The position numbers were made by a program, and so were the translations under genes. From Arthrobacter sp. Leaf337 (lineage in GTDB: Bacteria > Actinomycetota > Actinomycetes > Actinomycetales > Micrococcaceae): 64,000 bases of DNA. Positions 42,466 through 53,441 of the stretch are shown in pieces (position 1 is the first letter of the stretch; each line of letters opens with the position of its first letter). The notes below the pieces were generated by a model. That model had not been told where the DNA came from and did no database searches. It saw nothing but the letters and a program-made list of their open reading frames with translations. The DNA is taken from positions 149,391-213,390 of the forward strand of contig NZ_LMPC01000004.1 in the NCBI RefSeq assembly GCF_001423745.1, given 5' to 3'.

Positions 42466-43233
42466 CTAACCCAGCCCGATCGCCTTGCCGAACAGGCTGA
42501 AGCCGACGAAAGCCACGATGTCCAGCAGCGCATGGGCGATCACCAGCGGCATGACGCGGCGGGTCTTCGTGTACACCCAGGCGAAAACAACACCCATGAC
42601 GGCGTTGCCGATGAACGGGCCGAAGCCCTGGTAGAGGTGGTAGCTGCCGCGGAGCATGGAGCTTGCGAAGATGGCCAGCGGCATGCTCCACCCGAACTTC
42701 CCGAGCCGGTCCAGCAGGTAGCCCACCACGATGACTTCCTCGACGATCCCGTGCCGCACTGCGGAGAGGATCAGCACGGGAATGGTCCACCAGTAGGCGT
42801 CCAGCGCGCTGGGGATGATGGCGGTGGTGATGCCCAGCGCCCGTCCGGCCGCGTACAGCCCCAGGGAAGGGATGCCGATCAGCGCTGCCAGGCCCAGCCC
42901 CTGCAGCAGGTCCTTCCCCGGGCGGGCGAAGTTGAAGCCGAGTTTGCGGAACGCCGAAGCGCCGGACTCCCCCGCCCGCCGGTGTTCCGTGAGGAAATAG
43001 ATCACCAGGACCACCGGCACGAGGGCGAACACAATGTCCAGCAACTGGTAGGTCAGGTCGAAGTATTCGCGGCTGCTCTGCGAGCGGTTGAGGGTGGAAG
43101 TGCCCTCCGCCAGGGGCGCACGCGTCAGCTTGTCGAGCAGCTGCACCACCGAATACACGGCGGACTGCCCCAGCGACAGACCCAGGACAATCCAGACTTC
43201 GATCCGCAGACGACGGCGGGAGGGAACCAGCAT
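42466..43233 (-). CDS. CPBP-type intramembrane protein with altered EExxxR motif
   Basis: 255 aa with about seven membrane helices. The CPBP/CAAX-protease blocks are recognisable: HGIVEEVIVVGYLLDRL near residues 163-179, LRGSYHLYQGFG near 199-210 and VYTKTRRVMPLVIAHALLD near 226-244. The paired Glu and both His motifs remain, but the Arg of EExxxR is Val. Active members are intramembrane glutamic proteases; others appear to have adaptor or bacteriocin-immunity roles. Catalysis here is uncertain. Confidence 0.8.
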   Translation of the reverse strand: MLVPSRRRLRIEVWIVLGLSLGQSAVYSVVQLLDKLTRAPLAEGTSTLNRSQSSREYFDLTYQLLDIVFALVPVVLVIYFLTEHRRAGESGASAFRKLGFNFARPGKDLLQGLGLAALIGIPSLGLYAAGRALGITTAIIPSALDAYWWTIPVLILSAVRHGIVEEVIVVGYLLDRLGKFGWSMPLAIFASSMLRGSYHLYQGFGPFIGNAVMGVVFAWVYTKTRRVMPLVIAHALLDIVAFVGFSLFGKAIGLG

Positions 43234-43304
43234 GTTCCTATCTTGCCTGCACTTGCTGGTTCTTTCCTGTCCGCTGCCTCACCGGAGCGGGGCGGCCCGG
43301 GGCC

Positions 43305-43310
43305 TATGCT
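43305..43310 (+). promoter_or_regulatory. -10 box (TATGCT) of the histidine phosphatase gene, leaderless
   Basis: TATGCT ends 8 nt before the ATG at 43319. An AGGAA lies in between but only 3-4 nt from the ATG, too close for normal ribosome binding, so the mRNA is probably leaderless. Confidence 0.5.
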
Positions 43311-43318
43311 AGGAATTT

Positions 43319-43999
43319 ATGAGCGCGCCCGACAAAATCATCATGATCCGGCACGGCCAGTCCGCCGCCAATGCCGACACCTCCATCTACAACAGGGTCC
43401 CGGATTACCGGATACCGCTCACGGACCTCGGCGTGGCACAGGCACGGGCCGCCGGCGAGCAGATCCGCCGGGAGCTGGACGGGCAGCAGGTGTGTGTCTA
43501 CGTGTCGCCATACCTCAGGGCATACCAGACCCTGGAAGCGCTCAACCTGGGCCCGCTCACTGAACGGGTCATCGAGGAGCCGCGACTCCGGGAGCAGGAC
43601 TGGGCGAACTTCCAGATCGCCGGGGACATCGAGGACCAGAAGGAACTCCGCAACGCGTACGGCCATTTCTTCTACCGGTTCCGTGAGGGCGAATCCGGCT
43701 CGGATGTCTACGACCGGATCTCCTCCTTCATGGAAACCCTCCACCGGCACTGGGCCCGGCCGGACTACGCCCGCAACGCGCTCTTCGTGACGCACGGGCT
43801 CACCATGCGGCTCTTCTGCATGCGCTGGTTCCATTGGTCCGTGGAGTACTTCGAGTCACTCAACAACCCGGACAACGCCGAGGTGCGGACCCTGGTGCGC
43901 ACCCGGATGGGCAAGTTCGAGCTGGACAAGCCCTTCAGCCAGTGGGAGGACCGCCGCGTCGACGAAACGGTGCTGGACGCACCGCCTATGGTCTTCTGA
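43319..43999 (+). CDS. Histidine phosphatase family protein
   Basis: 226 aa. The phosphohistidine is in IIMIRHGQSAAN near residues 6-17 (RHG motif), and the second His is in LFVTHGLTMRLF near 158-169. YVSPYLRAYQTLEAL near 61-75 is the conserved phosphate-pocket region. Members include phosphoglycerate mutases, sugar-phosphate phosphatases and SixA-like enzymes; the substrate here is unknown. It is convergent with hutI 7 bp away. Confidence 0.88.
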   Translation: MSAPDKIIMIRHGQSAANADTSIYNRVPDYRIPLTDLGVAQARAAGEQIRRELDGQQVCVYVSPYLRAYQTLEALNLGPLTERVIEEPRLREQDWANFQIAGDIEDQKELRNAYGHFFYRFREGESGSDVYDRISSFMETLHRHWARPDYARNALFVTHGLTMRLFCMRWFHWSVEYFESLNNPDNAEVRTLVRTRMGKFELDKPFSQWEDRRVDETVLDAPPMVF

Positions 44000-44006
44000 T
44001 GCACCC

Positions 44007-45227
44007 TTAGCGGGCGCGGACGCCAGCCCGCCAGACTGCGTGGGTCAGCGGGATGCCCGGCCGGTAGGCCAGGTGGGTGGCAGACGGGGCGTTAAGCAGG
44101 TGCAGGTCCGCACGGTGGCCGACGGCGACCGACCCCACCGCCCGTTCGCCGTCGACGTCGTTCCCCACCTCCCGGTGCAGCGCCAGCGCGCCGCCGTACG
44201 TGGCGGCCCGGACGGCCTCGTGGACGCTCAGCCGCATCTGCAGCACGGCGGTGGTGACGCAGAACGCCATGGAGCTCGTGTAAGAGGTTCCGGGGTTGCA
44301 GTTGGAGGCAAGGGCCACCGGCACGCCGGCGTCGAGCAGTTCGCGGCCGGGAGCCAGCGGCTGGCGGGTGGAGAGGTCGCAGGCCGGCAGGCACGTGGCC
44401 ACGGTCCCCCTGCCTTCGGCGGCGGGCCCGCTGCCCGCACCCTGCCACCCGGACCAGCTGCCCGCCAGGGCGTCCACGTCCGCGGCGGACAAGTAATTCA
44501 CATGGTCCACGCTCGCCGCCCCGAACTCCACGGCCAGCTGCACCCCGGGTCCTTCGCCGAGCTGGTTGCCGTGGACGCGCAGCCCCAGGCCCGCATCCTT
44601 GCAGGCCTGCAGCACGCGGCGGGACTGTCCTTCGTTGAACGCCCCCTGCTCGCAGAACACGTCCGCCCAGCTGACGTAGGGGCGGACGGCCGCCAGCATG
44701 GGTCCGCACACCAGGTCGGTGTAGTCGTCGGCATCGGCGCCGGCGGGCACCAGGTGGGCGCCGAGGTAGGTCACTTCGTCGGCCACGGTGGAGGCGATGC
44801 GCGCGCTGCGGGCCTCGTTCTCCACGTCCAGGCCGTAGCCGGTCTTGGTTTCAAGGTAGGTTGTTCCCTGTGAGACCGCTTCCGCAACGCGTCCCAGGGC
44901 CAGCCGGGTGAGGTCGAAGTCGCCCGTCTCCCGGGTGGCGCCCGTGGTCACGGCAATGCCGCCGGCGCTGTAGCTCTCGCCGGCCATCCGCGCCTCGAAC
45001 TCGGCAGTGCGGTCACCGGCGAAGATCAGGTGCGTGTGCGAATCCACCCAGCCCGGCAGCAGGGCGCGGCCGCCGGCGTCGACGGACTCGTCAGCGGCCG
45101 GGGCCGCCGACGACGGTCCGATCCAGGAGATGCGCTCCCCCTCGATCACCACGGCGGCATCCTTGAGGACACGGTGCTCCGCGTCCTGGGTCATCAGCTC
45201 GGCAATGTTGGTGATGAGGGTGCTCAT
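44007..45227 (-). CDS. hutI: Imidazolonepropionase
   Basis: Hydrolyses 4-imidazolone-5-propionate to N-formimidoylglutamate in histidine degradation. The 406-aa amidohydrolase has the metal site VDSHTHLIFAGDRTAEFEARM near residues 60-80, TKTGYGLDVENEARSARI near 127-144 and the His in VDHVNYLSAADVDALA near 238-253. It is last in the run tdh-kbl-oxidoreductase-hutI, 11 bp after the FAD oxidoreductase gene. No other hut genes are in the window, so the rest of the pathway must be elsewhere. Confidence 0.92.
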   Translation of the reverse strand: MSTLITNIAELMTQDAEHRVLKDAAVVIEGERISWIGPSSAAPAADESVDAGGRALLPGWVDSHTHLIFAGDRTAEFEARMAGESYSAGGIAVTTGATRETGDFDLTRLALGRVAEAVSQGTTYLETKTGYGLDVENEARSARIASTVADEVTYLGAHLVPAGADADDYTDLVCGPMLAAVRPYVSWADVFCEQGAFNEGQSRRVLQACKDAGLGLRVHGNQLGEGPGVQLAVEFGAASVDHVNYLSAADVDALAGSWSGWQGAGSGPAAEGRGTVATCLPACDLSTRQPLAPGRELLDAGVPVALASNCNPGTSYTSSMAFCVTTAVLQMRLSVHEAVRAATYGGALALHREVGNDVDGERAVGSVAVGHRADLHLLNAPSATHLAYRPGIPLTHAVWRAGVRAR

Positions 45228-45238
45228 AAGTCCATTCT

Positions 45239-46366
45239 TCAGTGCCGGATGGACCAGCGGGTCGCGGCCAGGGCCGCCGCTGTCCGGGATGCCGGACTGA
45301 GCCCACTTTCCTCGTCCCAGGCACGCTGCCCCACGGACGGGCCGGCCAGGATCAGCTCAGCAGCCAGTTCCGCAATGCCGGACGACGTCTGAAAACCATA
45401 ACCGCCCTGCCCGGCGAGCCAGAAGAATCCGGTGGCTTCGGCGTCGAACCCCACAACCGGGACGCCGTCGGCGGCTTCCGTTCGCAGGCCGGTCCACGCG
45501 GACTTGACGTTCCTGATGCCCAGCGTGGTCACCGCGTTGAGCCGCGACACCAGCGCTTCGACGTCACCCGGGTAGGGCTTTGCGTCCTCGGGACCGCTCG
45601 GCACGGATTCAGACGGCGAAATCAGTACGTCGTCGCCTTCCTTCCGGAAGTAGAACGATTCGTCGGCCGCCGCCACCATGGGGCAGGACTCCGGGAGGGG
45701 ACGCTCGACGTCGACAATCGCCGCCGTGCGGCGGTACGGCTGGAGGCCGAGCTTCTCCACGCCGCTGATCACGGCCAGTTCATCGGCCCAGGCACCGGCG
45801 GCATTGACGACTACGCCGGCTTCGAAGGCTTCCTGGCCGGCCCCGAGCTCCCACCCGGATCCCAGCCGCTGGGCGGAATGGACCTTGGCGCCGGTGATGA
45901 TGTCCACACCGCCTGCCTCGGCCCGCTGCCGGTGGTCTTCCAGCAGCACGGGCGCGTTGCAGGCGAACGAACCGGTGTCCAGGCCGGCCGCAGTGAAGAA
46001 TCCGGGATCCAGCACGGGGCACAGCGCCAGGGCCTCATCATGGGAGATCCGGTGCATATGGCCGCTGGCTTCTTCCCGGACAGAGTCCTCGTCGCCGATC
46101 AGCATGAAGCTGCGCGGCGACAGGACAGGCACCGGCAGCTCCGCGTCCCGCGCGGCGATCAGCCCGAGGGTGCGGAGGGTCAGCTCCTGCACCACTACGG
46201 GGCCATAGCTGGGGATCAGTTGCCGGGCTGAACGGGCCGACGTGTGATACGCCAGGGACTGTTCGGCCTCGACGAGCGCCACACTGCATTTACCGGCCAA
46301 GGCGGAGGCCAGGGACAGTCCGGCGATGCCGCCGCCCACAATCACCACATCGTAATTTGCTGACAT
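45239..46366 (-). CDS. FAD-dependent amine/amino-acid oxidoreductase (DAO family)
   Basis: 375 aa beginning with the FAD motif YDVVIVGGGIAGLSLASALAG (residues 5-25) and ending with the DAO C-terminal signature FFWLAGQGGYGFQTSSGIAE near 327-346. This suggests oxidation of a secondary or D-amine such as a D-amino acid, sarcosine or glycine. Its place between kbl, which releases glycine, and hutI supports an amino-acid catabolic role, but the substrate is an inference. Confidence 0.82.
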   Translation of the reverse strand: MSANYDVVIVGGGIAGLSLASALAGKCSVALVEAEQSLAYHTSARSARQLIPSYGPVVVQELTLRTLGLIAARDAELPVPVLSPRSFMLIGDEDSVREEASGHMHRISHDEALALCPVLDPGFFTAAGLDTGSFACNAPVLLEDHRQRAEAGGVDIITGAKVHSAQRLGSGWELGAGQEAFEAGVVVNAAGAWADELAVISGVEKLGLQPYRRTAAIVDVERPLPESCPMVAAADESFYFRKEGDDVLISPSESVPSGPEDAKPYPGDVEALVSRLNAVTTLGIRNVKSAWTGLRTEAADGVPVVGFDAEATGFFWLAGQGGYGFQTSSGIAELAAELILAGPSVGQRAWDEESGLSPASRTAAALAATRWSIRH

Positions 46367-46406
46367 GACTACATCCTTGCACCCGTCAGGACGTCACGTC
46401 AGTACC

Positions 46407-47615
<1,209 letters not shown>

Positions 47616-47671
47616 GGGGGGTTGCTCCTCAGCTGGGTGAATTCTTTGGTTGTGGCGCCGAATGGTGCGGG

Positions 47672-48718
47672 CTAGAAGACGGTCCAGTCGAGGACCACCT
47701 TGCCGCCCACGCCGGCGCGGGCAATCTCGAAGCCCTTCTCCCAGTCCGTGGCGGGCAGGGTGTCCGTGACCACCGCCGAGATGTTGGCGTGCAGCACCGG
47801 GTTGGAGGACAGCATGGCGCTCATGGCGTACCAGGTTTCGAACATTTCCCGGCCGTAGATGCCCTTCATGGTCAGCATATGCGTGACCACCTTGCCCCAG
47901 TCGATGTCGATGGACTGGCTCGGCAGGCCCAGCATGGCGATCCGGCCGCCGTGGTTCATGTTGTCGATCATCTCCGGCAGGGCGGTGGGGTGGCCGGACA
48001 TTTCCATGCCGATGTCGAACCCTTCGCGCATGCCCAGTTCGCGCTGGGCATCCTTGACGCGCATCTTCGAGACGTCGATGGCGAGGTCCACGCCCAGCTG
48101 GCGGGCCAGCTCCAGGCGCGGAGCGGAAACGTCGGTGATGGCGATTTTCCGGGCTCCGGCATGGCGGGCGACGGCGATGGCCATGAGCCCGATGGGCCCT
48201 GCGCCCGTGATCAGCACGTCCTCGCCCACGAGCGGGAAGCTCAGGGCCGTGTGGACGGCGTTGCCGAAGGGATCGAAGATGGCGCCCAGTTCGGGGGTGA
48301 CGGACGGATCCTGGTGGACCCAGACGTTGGTCTCCGGGATCACGACGTATTCGGCGAAGGCGCCGTCACGCTGGACACCGACGCTCACGGTATGGATGCA
48401 CATCTGCCGGCGGCCGGCGCGGCAGTTCCGGCAGATGCCGCAGACAATGTGCCCTTCGCCGGAGACCCGGTTTCCCACCTTGACGTCGCGGACGTCCTCG
48501 CCGACTTCCACTACTTCGCCGTAGAACTCGTGGCCGGCGATCAGGGGTGCCTCGATCATGCCCTGGGCCCAGGCATCCCAGGACTGGATATGAAGGTCCG
48601 TGCCGCAGATCCCGGTTGTCATCACGCGGATCTTTACGTCGCCGGGGCCGGTTTCCGGCTCGGGGCGGTCCACCAGCTCAAATCCGGCGTGTGCGCCGGC
48701 TTTGTACAGAGCCTTCAT
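47672..48718 (-). CDS. tdh: L-threonine 3-dehydrogenase
   Basis: NAD-dependent oxidation of threonine to 2-amino-3-ketobutyrate, the Kbl substrate. The 348-aa zinc MDR enzyme has the catalytic ligands in [13 protein letters not shown] near residue 37 and [13 protein letters not shown] near 62, the structural Cys run [15 protein letters not shown] near 92-106 and the NAD motif [21 protein letters not shown] near 164-184. The ATG at 48718 has AGGAAG upstream and begins MKALYKAG, the normal Tdh start. Divergent from a LysR gene. Confidence 0.95.
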   Translation of the reverse strand: MKALYKAGAHAGFELVDRPEPETGPGDVKIRVMTTGICGTDLHIQSWDAWAQGMIEAPLIAGHEFYGEVVEVGEDVRDVKVGNRVSGEGHIVCGICRNCRAGRRQMCIHTVSVGVQRDGAFAEYVVIPETNVWVHQDPSVTPELGAIFDPFGNAVHTALSFPLVGEDVLITGAGPIGLMAIAVARHAGARKIAITDVSAPRLELARQLGVDLAIDVSKMRVKDAQRELGMREGFDIGMEMSGHPTALPEMIDNMNHGGRIAMLGLPSQSIDIDWGKVVTHMLTMKGIYGREMFETWYAMSAMLSSNPVLHANISAVVTDTLPATDWEKGFEIARAGVGGKVVLDWTVF

Positions 48719-48834
48719 TGGCTTCCTAACTCTCGGTGTTGCGTCTTGCGGTGCCCGCGGTGTGTCCGGGCTGGCTCCCTTCATTAGAACCACAAAGAAG
48801 CATTAGCACAACCGAATTCTTCTCAATCGACGAT

Positions 48835-48858
48835 TTAGGATTCTCTAAGCAATAGACT
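48835..48858. promoter_or_regulatory. -10 box of the LysR gene and small dyad in the tdh-LysR promoter region
   Basis: TAGACT at 48853-48858 ends 6 nt before the LysR ATG, giving another probable leaderless start. TTAG-N6-CTAA at 48835-48848 is a weak LysR-type dyad that could serve both divergent promoters. Confidence 0.4.
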
Positions 48859-48864
48859 CGGGGG

Positions 48865-49773
48865 ATGGAAATCCATCAGCTGGAAATGCTTCGGGAACTC
48901 GGCGCCCTCGGCAGCGTCAAAGCGGTGGCCGAAACACTGCTGGTCACGCCCTCCGCGGTGTCCCAGCAACTGGCTGCACTCCAGCGCAGCGTGGACGTGC
49001 CGCTGACCCGCAAGGAGGGCCGGAACCTCGTCCTGACTGAGGCCGGCCAGGCACTCGCAGACGCCGGTGCCGCCGTCGTCAGCGCGATGGCCGATGCGCG
49101 GTTGGCGATCGGGGCGTACCACGGTTCCACGGTGGCGCCGGTGACGGTGAGCGGTTTCCACAGCGCCGGGCAGGCGCTCTTCGCTCCGCTGGCGCGGCTG
49201 CTCGACTCACCGGACAAACCAAGGGTGCTGCTCTCCGACGAGGACGTCGCCCAGCAGGACTTCCCTGCGCTGACCGCCCGCTACGACCTCGTCCTGGCGC
49301 ACCGGATGGACCACAGCCCCCGGTGGCCGGAGGAACGGGTGGCCGTCATCCCGCTCGCGCACGAGCCGCTGGACGTGGCGCTGTCCGCCGGGCACCGGCT
49401 GGCGGGCAAGGAAACCTTGACGGCCCACGACGTCGTCGGCGAACCGTGGGTGACCAGCCACACCGGCTACTCCCCCGCGGACGTGCTGTCCGCCGTCGCC
49501 GCCGTGTCCAGCCGGGAACTGAACATCGTCCACCGGATCAACGACTACTCCACGGTGGCCGGGCTGGTGGCCACGGGCAGCGTGATCGGGCTGCTGCCGC
49601 GGCACACGGCGAAGCCGGTGCTGAACCCGGAGATCGTGCTGCGGCCGTTGCAGGGCATCAGCACCCGGCGCCGGATCGACATCCTCGCCCGGCCGGAAAA
49701 CCTGAAACGAACCTCGGTGATGATGGTGTGCGAGGCCCTCGAGGACATCATGGCCGGGCTGGTCTCCCCTTAA
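48865..49773 (+). CDS. LysR-family regulator next to tdh-kbl
   Basis: 302 aa with an N-terminal helix-turn-helix (MEIHQLEMLRELGALGSVKA and TPSAVSQQLAALQRSVDVPL, residues about 1-54) and a LysR effector domain. Divergent transcription from tdh suggests control of threonine catabolism. No other nearby target is evident. The short-spaced TAGACT upstream fits a leaderless mRNA. An AT-rich stretch of about 80 bp separates the two starts, unusually low in GC for this chromosome and consistent with a shared regulatory region. Confidence 0.9.
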   Translation: MEIHQLEMLRELGALGSVKAVAETLLVTPSAVSQQLAALQRSVDVPLTRKEGRNLVLTEAGQALADAGAAVVSAMADARLAIGAYHGSTVAPVTVSGFHSAGQALFAPLARLLDSPDKPRVLLSDEDVAQQDFPALTARYDLVLAHRMDHSPRWPEERVAVIPLAHEPLDVALSAGHRLAGKETLTAHDVVGEPWVTSHTGYSPADVLSAVAAVSSRELNIVHRINDYSTVAGLVATGSVIGLLPRHTAKPVLNPEIVLRPLQGISTRRRIDILARPENLKRTSVMMVCEALEDIMAGLVSP

Positions 49774-49812
49774 CCCAACCGGTCCCCTTAACCCCAACCG
49801 GTCCCCTTAACC

Positions 49813-49876
49813 CCAACTGGGTCGCAGTAGATGTCGTTATAAGCGCTCAAAACGACATTAACTGCGACCCAGTTGG
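49813..49876. repeat. 26-bp-arm inverted repeat between LysR gene and gatB
   Basis: Arms at 49813-49838 and 49851-49876 match at 24 of 26 positions around a 12-nt loop (ATAAGCGCTCAA). Imperfect 18-19 bp direct repeats of GGTCCCCTTAACCCCAAC precede it at 49771-49816. The size and position between two convergent genes suggest both a terminator and a dispersed repeat family. Confidence 0.85.
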
Positions 49877-49891
49877 GTTAAAACGGGTGGC

Positions 49892-51400
49892 TTAGCCTTC
49901 GACGCCGAGGCGCTCCAGGATCAGCTCCTTGACACGGCCGGCGTCGGCCTGGCCGCGTGTGGCCTTCATCACGGCACCGACGATCGCACCGATGGCCTGC
50001 AGCTTGCCGCCGCGGATCTTGTCCGCGACACCGGGCTGCGCGGCGAGGGCCGCGTCGATGGCTTCGAGCAGGGGGCCGTCGTCGGAGACCACGGCCAGGC
50101 CGCGCTTCTCCACGATCTCCGCCGGGGTGCCTTCGCCGGCGAGCACTCCGTCGAGTACTTCGGCGGCCATCTTGTTGTTGATCTTGCCGGCTTCCACCAT
50201 CTTGTTCAGTTCCACGATGGTTTCGGGCTTGACGCCCAGCTGGCCGGGGTCCACGTCGGCGTTCTTGGCGCGGCCCACGATCTCGCCCATCCACCATTTG
50301 CGGGCCACGGTTGCCGTGGCACCGGCGGCGATGGTTTCCTCGATCTCGTCCATGACGCCGGCGTTGACCACGTCGCGGAATTCCAGGTCCGAATAGCCCC
50401 AGTCGGCCTGCAGGCGCTTGCGGCGCTCGGCCGGCGGTTCCGGCAGGGTGGCGCGCAGTTCCTCCACCCATTCACGGGAAGCCACAATCGGAACCAGGTC
50501 CGGCTCCGGGAAGTAGCGGTAGTCGTCGGCGTCGGACTTGGCCCGGCCCGACGTCGTCGAGCGGGTGTCCTCGTGCCAGTGGCGCGTTTCCTGGATGACC
50601 GGCTCGCCGGAGTCCAGGACGGCGGCGTGCCGCTGGATCTCGTAACGGACGGCGTGTTCGACGGCGCGCAGTGAGTTCACGTTCTTGGTTTCCGAGCGGA
50701 TGCCGAAGCGTTCGCGGCCGTGCGGGCGCAGCGAGACGTTGGCGTCGCAGCGGACATTGCCGCGTTCCATCTTCGCGTCCGAGACGCCCAGGTTCTTGAC
50801 GATCTCGCGGACCGCGGCGACGTAGGCCTTGGCCAGTTCCGGCGCGCGGCTGCCCGCGCCCTGGATTGGCTTGGTGACGATTTCCACGAGCGGAACGCCG
50901 GAACGGTTGTAGTCCACCAGGGAGTAGTCCGCGCCCTGGATGCGACCTGCGGAGCCGCCCATGTGGGTCAGCTTTCCGGCGTCCTCTTCCATGTGGGCGC
51001 GTTCGATTTCGACGCGGAACACGGTGCCGTCGGAGAGTTCGATGTCCAGGTAGCCGTCGTACGCGATGGGCTCGTCGTACTGGGAGGTCTGGAAATTCTT
51101 CGGGGTGTCCGGGTAGAAGTAGTTCTTCCGGGCGAAGCGGCAGGTCTCGGCGATCTTGCAGTTGAGCGCCAGGCCGATCTTGATGGAGGACTCGATCGCG
51201 GTCCTGTTCACCACGGGCAGCACGCCTGGCATGCCGAGGTCCACCTCGTTGACGTTCGTGTTGGGCTCGTCGCCGAAGACGTTCGGGGCGGAGGAGAACA
51301 TCTTCGTCTTGGTGTTGAGCTCCACGTGGACCTCGAAGCCCAGGACGGGATCGTACTTCTCCATGGCCTCTTCGAAGCTCAGGGTTGCGTCAGTGCTCAT
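49892..51400 (-). CDS. gatB: Asp/Glu-tRNA amidotransferase subunit B
   Basis: Kinase-like subunit of GatCAB, which converts Glu-tRNA-Gln or Asp-tRNA-Asn to the amide form. The 502-aa protein has VLGFEVHVELNTKTKMFSS near residues 18-36, GVLPVVNRTAIE near 59, the tRNA-proximal YNRSGVPLVEIVTKP near 161-175 and the C-terminal YqeY-like domain. The ATG at 51400 overlaps the gatA stop by one base (TAATG). Last gene of gatC-gatA-gatB. Confidence 0.95.
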   Translation of the reverse strand: MSTDATLSFEEAMEKYDPVLGFEVHVELNTKTKMFSSAPNVFGDEPNTNVNEVDLGMPGVLPVVNRTAIESSIKIGLALNCKIAETCRFARKNYFYPDTPKNFQTSQYDEPIAYDGYLDIELSDGTVFRVEIERAHMEEDAGKLTHMGGSAGRIQGADYSLVDYNRSGVPLVEIVTKPIQGAGSRAPELAKAYVAAVREIVKNLGVSDAKMERGNVRCDANVSLRPHGRERFGIRSETKNVNSLRAVEHAVRYEIQRHAAVLDSGEPVIQETRHWHEDTRSTTSGRAKSDADDYRYFPEPDLVPIVASREWVEELRATLPEPPAERRKRLQADWGYSDLEFRDVVNAGVMDEIEETIAAGATATVARKWWMGEIVGRAKNADVDPGQLGVKPETIVELNKMVEAGKINNKMAAEVLDGVLAGEGTPAEIVEKRGLAVVSDDGPLLEAIDAALAAQPGVADKIRGGKLQAIGAIVGAVMKATRGQADAGRVKELILERLGVEG

Positions 51401-52980
51401 TATTTTGCCTCCTGGGCGTCGACAAGGGTCTCGACAGGCTCGACCGCCGAGGCAGCCAGCTCCGGCGCACGGTCCAGCAACGGGCCGCCCCACTTCGCCT
51501 CGAGCAGCGATTCAAGCACCGCACCCACGCGGTACAGGCGCGCGTCCTGGCGGGCCGGGGCCAGGAGCTGGATGCCGACGGGGAGGCCGTCCTCATCGGC
51601 CAGGCCGCCCGGCAGGGACAGACCCGGGACGCCGGCCATGTTGGCCGGAATGGTGGCGACGTCGTTCAGGTACATGGCCAGGGGGTCGTTCAGTTTCTCG
51701 CCGAGCTTGAAGGCCGTGGTGGGGGCCGTCGGGGAAATCAGCACGTCGGCCTGGGCGAACGCAGCCTCGAAGTCGCGCTGGATCAGGGTGCGGACCTTCT
51801 GGGCCGAGCCGTAGTAGGCGTCGTAGTAGCCGGCGCTGAGCGCGTAGGTGCCCAGGATGATGCGGCGCTTCACTTCGTCGCCGAAGCCTGCGGCGCGGGT
51901 GGCGCCCATGACGCGTTCGATGGTGAGCGGCGCATCCTTGGGCAGCACGCGCAGCCCGTACCGGACGCCGTCGAACTTTGCCAGGTTGGAGGAAGCCTCC
52001 GAAGGCATGATCAGGTAGTAAGCGCCCAGCGCGTACTTGAAGTTGGGGCAGGACACCTCAACGATTTCCGCGCCGGCCTGCTTGAGCAGTTCGAGCGACT
52101 CGTTGAAGCGGTTCTCGACGCCGGCCTGGTAGCCCTCGCCGTGGAGTTCCTTGATGATGCCGATCTTCATGCCGTCCACGTTGCCCGTCCGTGCGGCGGC
52201 AACGAGGTCCTCCAGCGGATCCGGCAGGGACGTGGAGTCGTGCGGGTCGTGGCCGCCGATGACCTGGTGCAGGAGGGCCGAATCCAGCACGGTGCGGGAG
52301 ACCGGGCCGATCTGGTCCAGCGAGGAGGCCATGGCGATGGCGCCGTAGCGGGACACGCTGCCGTAGGTGGGCTTGACGCCCACGGTGCCGGTGACGGCGC
52401 CGGGCTGGCGGATGGAGCCGCCGGTGTCCGTGCCGAGGGCCAGGGGCGCTTCGAAGGCGGCGACGGCGGCAGCGGAGCCGCCGCCCGAGCCGCCCGGGAT
52501 CCGGTCCAGGTCCCACGGGTTGCGGGTGGGGCCGTAGGCGGAGTGTTCCGTCGAGGACCCCATGGCGAATTCGTCCAGGTTGGTCTTGCCCAGGATGGGC
52601 ATCTTGGCGTCGCGGAGGCGCTTGACCACCGTGGCGTCGTACGGGCTGTGCCAGCCTTCGAGGATCTTGGAGCCCGCCGTGGTGGGCTGGCCGATGGTGA
52701 CGATGAGGTCCTTGACGGCGATGGGCACGCCGGCGAGCTCGTGGAGTTCTTCAGCGGCTGCACCGCCAGCGGCGCGGATGGCATCCACCTCTGCGGCGAC
52801 GGCGAGCGCCTCCTCGGTGTTGACGTGCAGGAAGGCGTGGACTCCCCGCGGGCCGCCGTCGACCGCTGCGATGCGGTCCAGGTAGGCCTGTGTGACTTCG
52901 ACGGAGGTGACCTCGCCGGCCGCGAGCTTTTCAGCGAGCGCGGCGGCGGAGAGGCGGATCAGAACGTTGTTCTCAGTCAT
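51400..52980 (-). CDS. gatA: Asp/Glu-tRNA amidotransferase subunit A
   Basis: Glutaminase subunit of GatCAB, an amidase-signature enzyme supplying ammonia. The 526-aa protein contains the Ser-cisSer-Lys triad: Lys in [20 protein letters not shown] near residues 75-94 and the Ser residues in [20 protein letters not shown] followed by [10 protein letters not shown] near 153-186. Spacing of 3 bp to gatC and 1-bp overlap with gatB indicate one coupled operon. Confidence 0.95.
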   Translation of the reverse strand: MTENNVLIRLSAAALAEKLAAGEVTSVEVTQAYLDRIAAVDGGPRGVHAFLHVNTEEALAVAAEVDAIRAAGGAAAEELHELAGVPIAVKDLIVTIGQPTTAGSKILEGWHSPYDATVVKRLRDAKMPILGKTNLDEFAMGSSTEHSAYGPTRNPWDLDRIPGGSGGGSAAAVAAFEAPLALGTDTGGSIRQPGAVTGTVGVKPTYGSVSRYGAIAMASSLDQIGPVSRTVLDSALLHQVIGGHDPHDSTSLPDPLEDLVAAARTGNVDGMKIGIIKELHGEGYQAGVENRFNESLELLKQAGAEIVEVSCPNFKYALGAYYLIMPSEASSNLAKFDGVRYGLRVLPKDAPLTIERVMGATRAAGFGDEVKRRIILGTYALSAGYYDAYYGSAQKVRTLIQRDFEAAFAQADVLISPTAPTTAFKLGEKLNDPLAMYLNDVATIPANMAGVPGLSLPGGLADEDGLPVGIQLLAPARQDARLYRVGAVLESLLEAKWGGPLLDRAPELAASAVEPVETLVDAQEAK

Positions 52981-52983
52981 GTA

Positions 52984-53280
52984 TCAGTCCTCATCCAGGA
53001 TGGCCGGAACCTTGAAGCGGCCTTCGTATGCGTCAGGGGCGCCGCTCAGGGACTGCTCGGCTGTGAAGGTGTGGCCCACAACGTCCTCGCGGAACACGTT
53101 CGTCAGCGGAATCGGGTGGGACGTGGCCGGGACATCATCACCGGCGGCTTCACTTACGGACTTCACTGAATCGACGATGACGGCGAGTTCGCCGGCCATC
53201 CGGTCCAGCTCTTCTGCACTCATCTCGATGTGCGCGAGACGCGCGAGATGCGCGACGTCGTCGCGGTTGATCGCAGCCAT
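52984..53280 (-). CDS. gatC: Asp/Glu-tRNA amidotransferase subunit C
   Basis: Small 98-aa subunit that wraps around GatA and stabilises its contact with GatB. The start is AAINRDDVAHLARLAHIEMS and the end is RFKVPAILDED, the typical GatC termini, with DVPATSHPIPLTNVFREDVV near residues 50-69. The ATG at 53280 has GGGGAG upstream. First gene of the operon. Confidence 0.95.
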   Translation of the reverse strand: MAAINRDDVAHLARLAHIEMSAEELDRMAGELAVIVDSVKSVSEAAGDDVPATSHPIPLTNVFREDVVGHTFTAEQSLSGAPDAYEGRFKVPAILDED

Positions 53281-53441
53281 GGATCTCCCCTGCAATGTAG
53301 TTTTGGTTTCCCCCATAGTCTACGTTGCAACAGTGTGCCCGCCTGACGACCCCCAGCGGGCGTCAGACGGGCAGCACCGACCTGCGGCACGGCTCCAAGC
53401 AGCATGGCTGCGGGCAGCCGGCAGCCGCAGGCAGCTTTACC

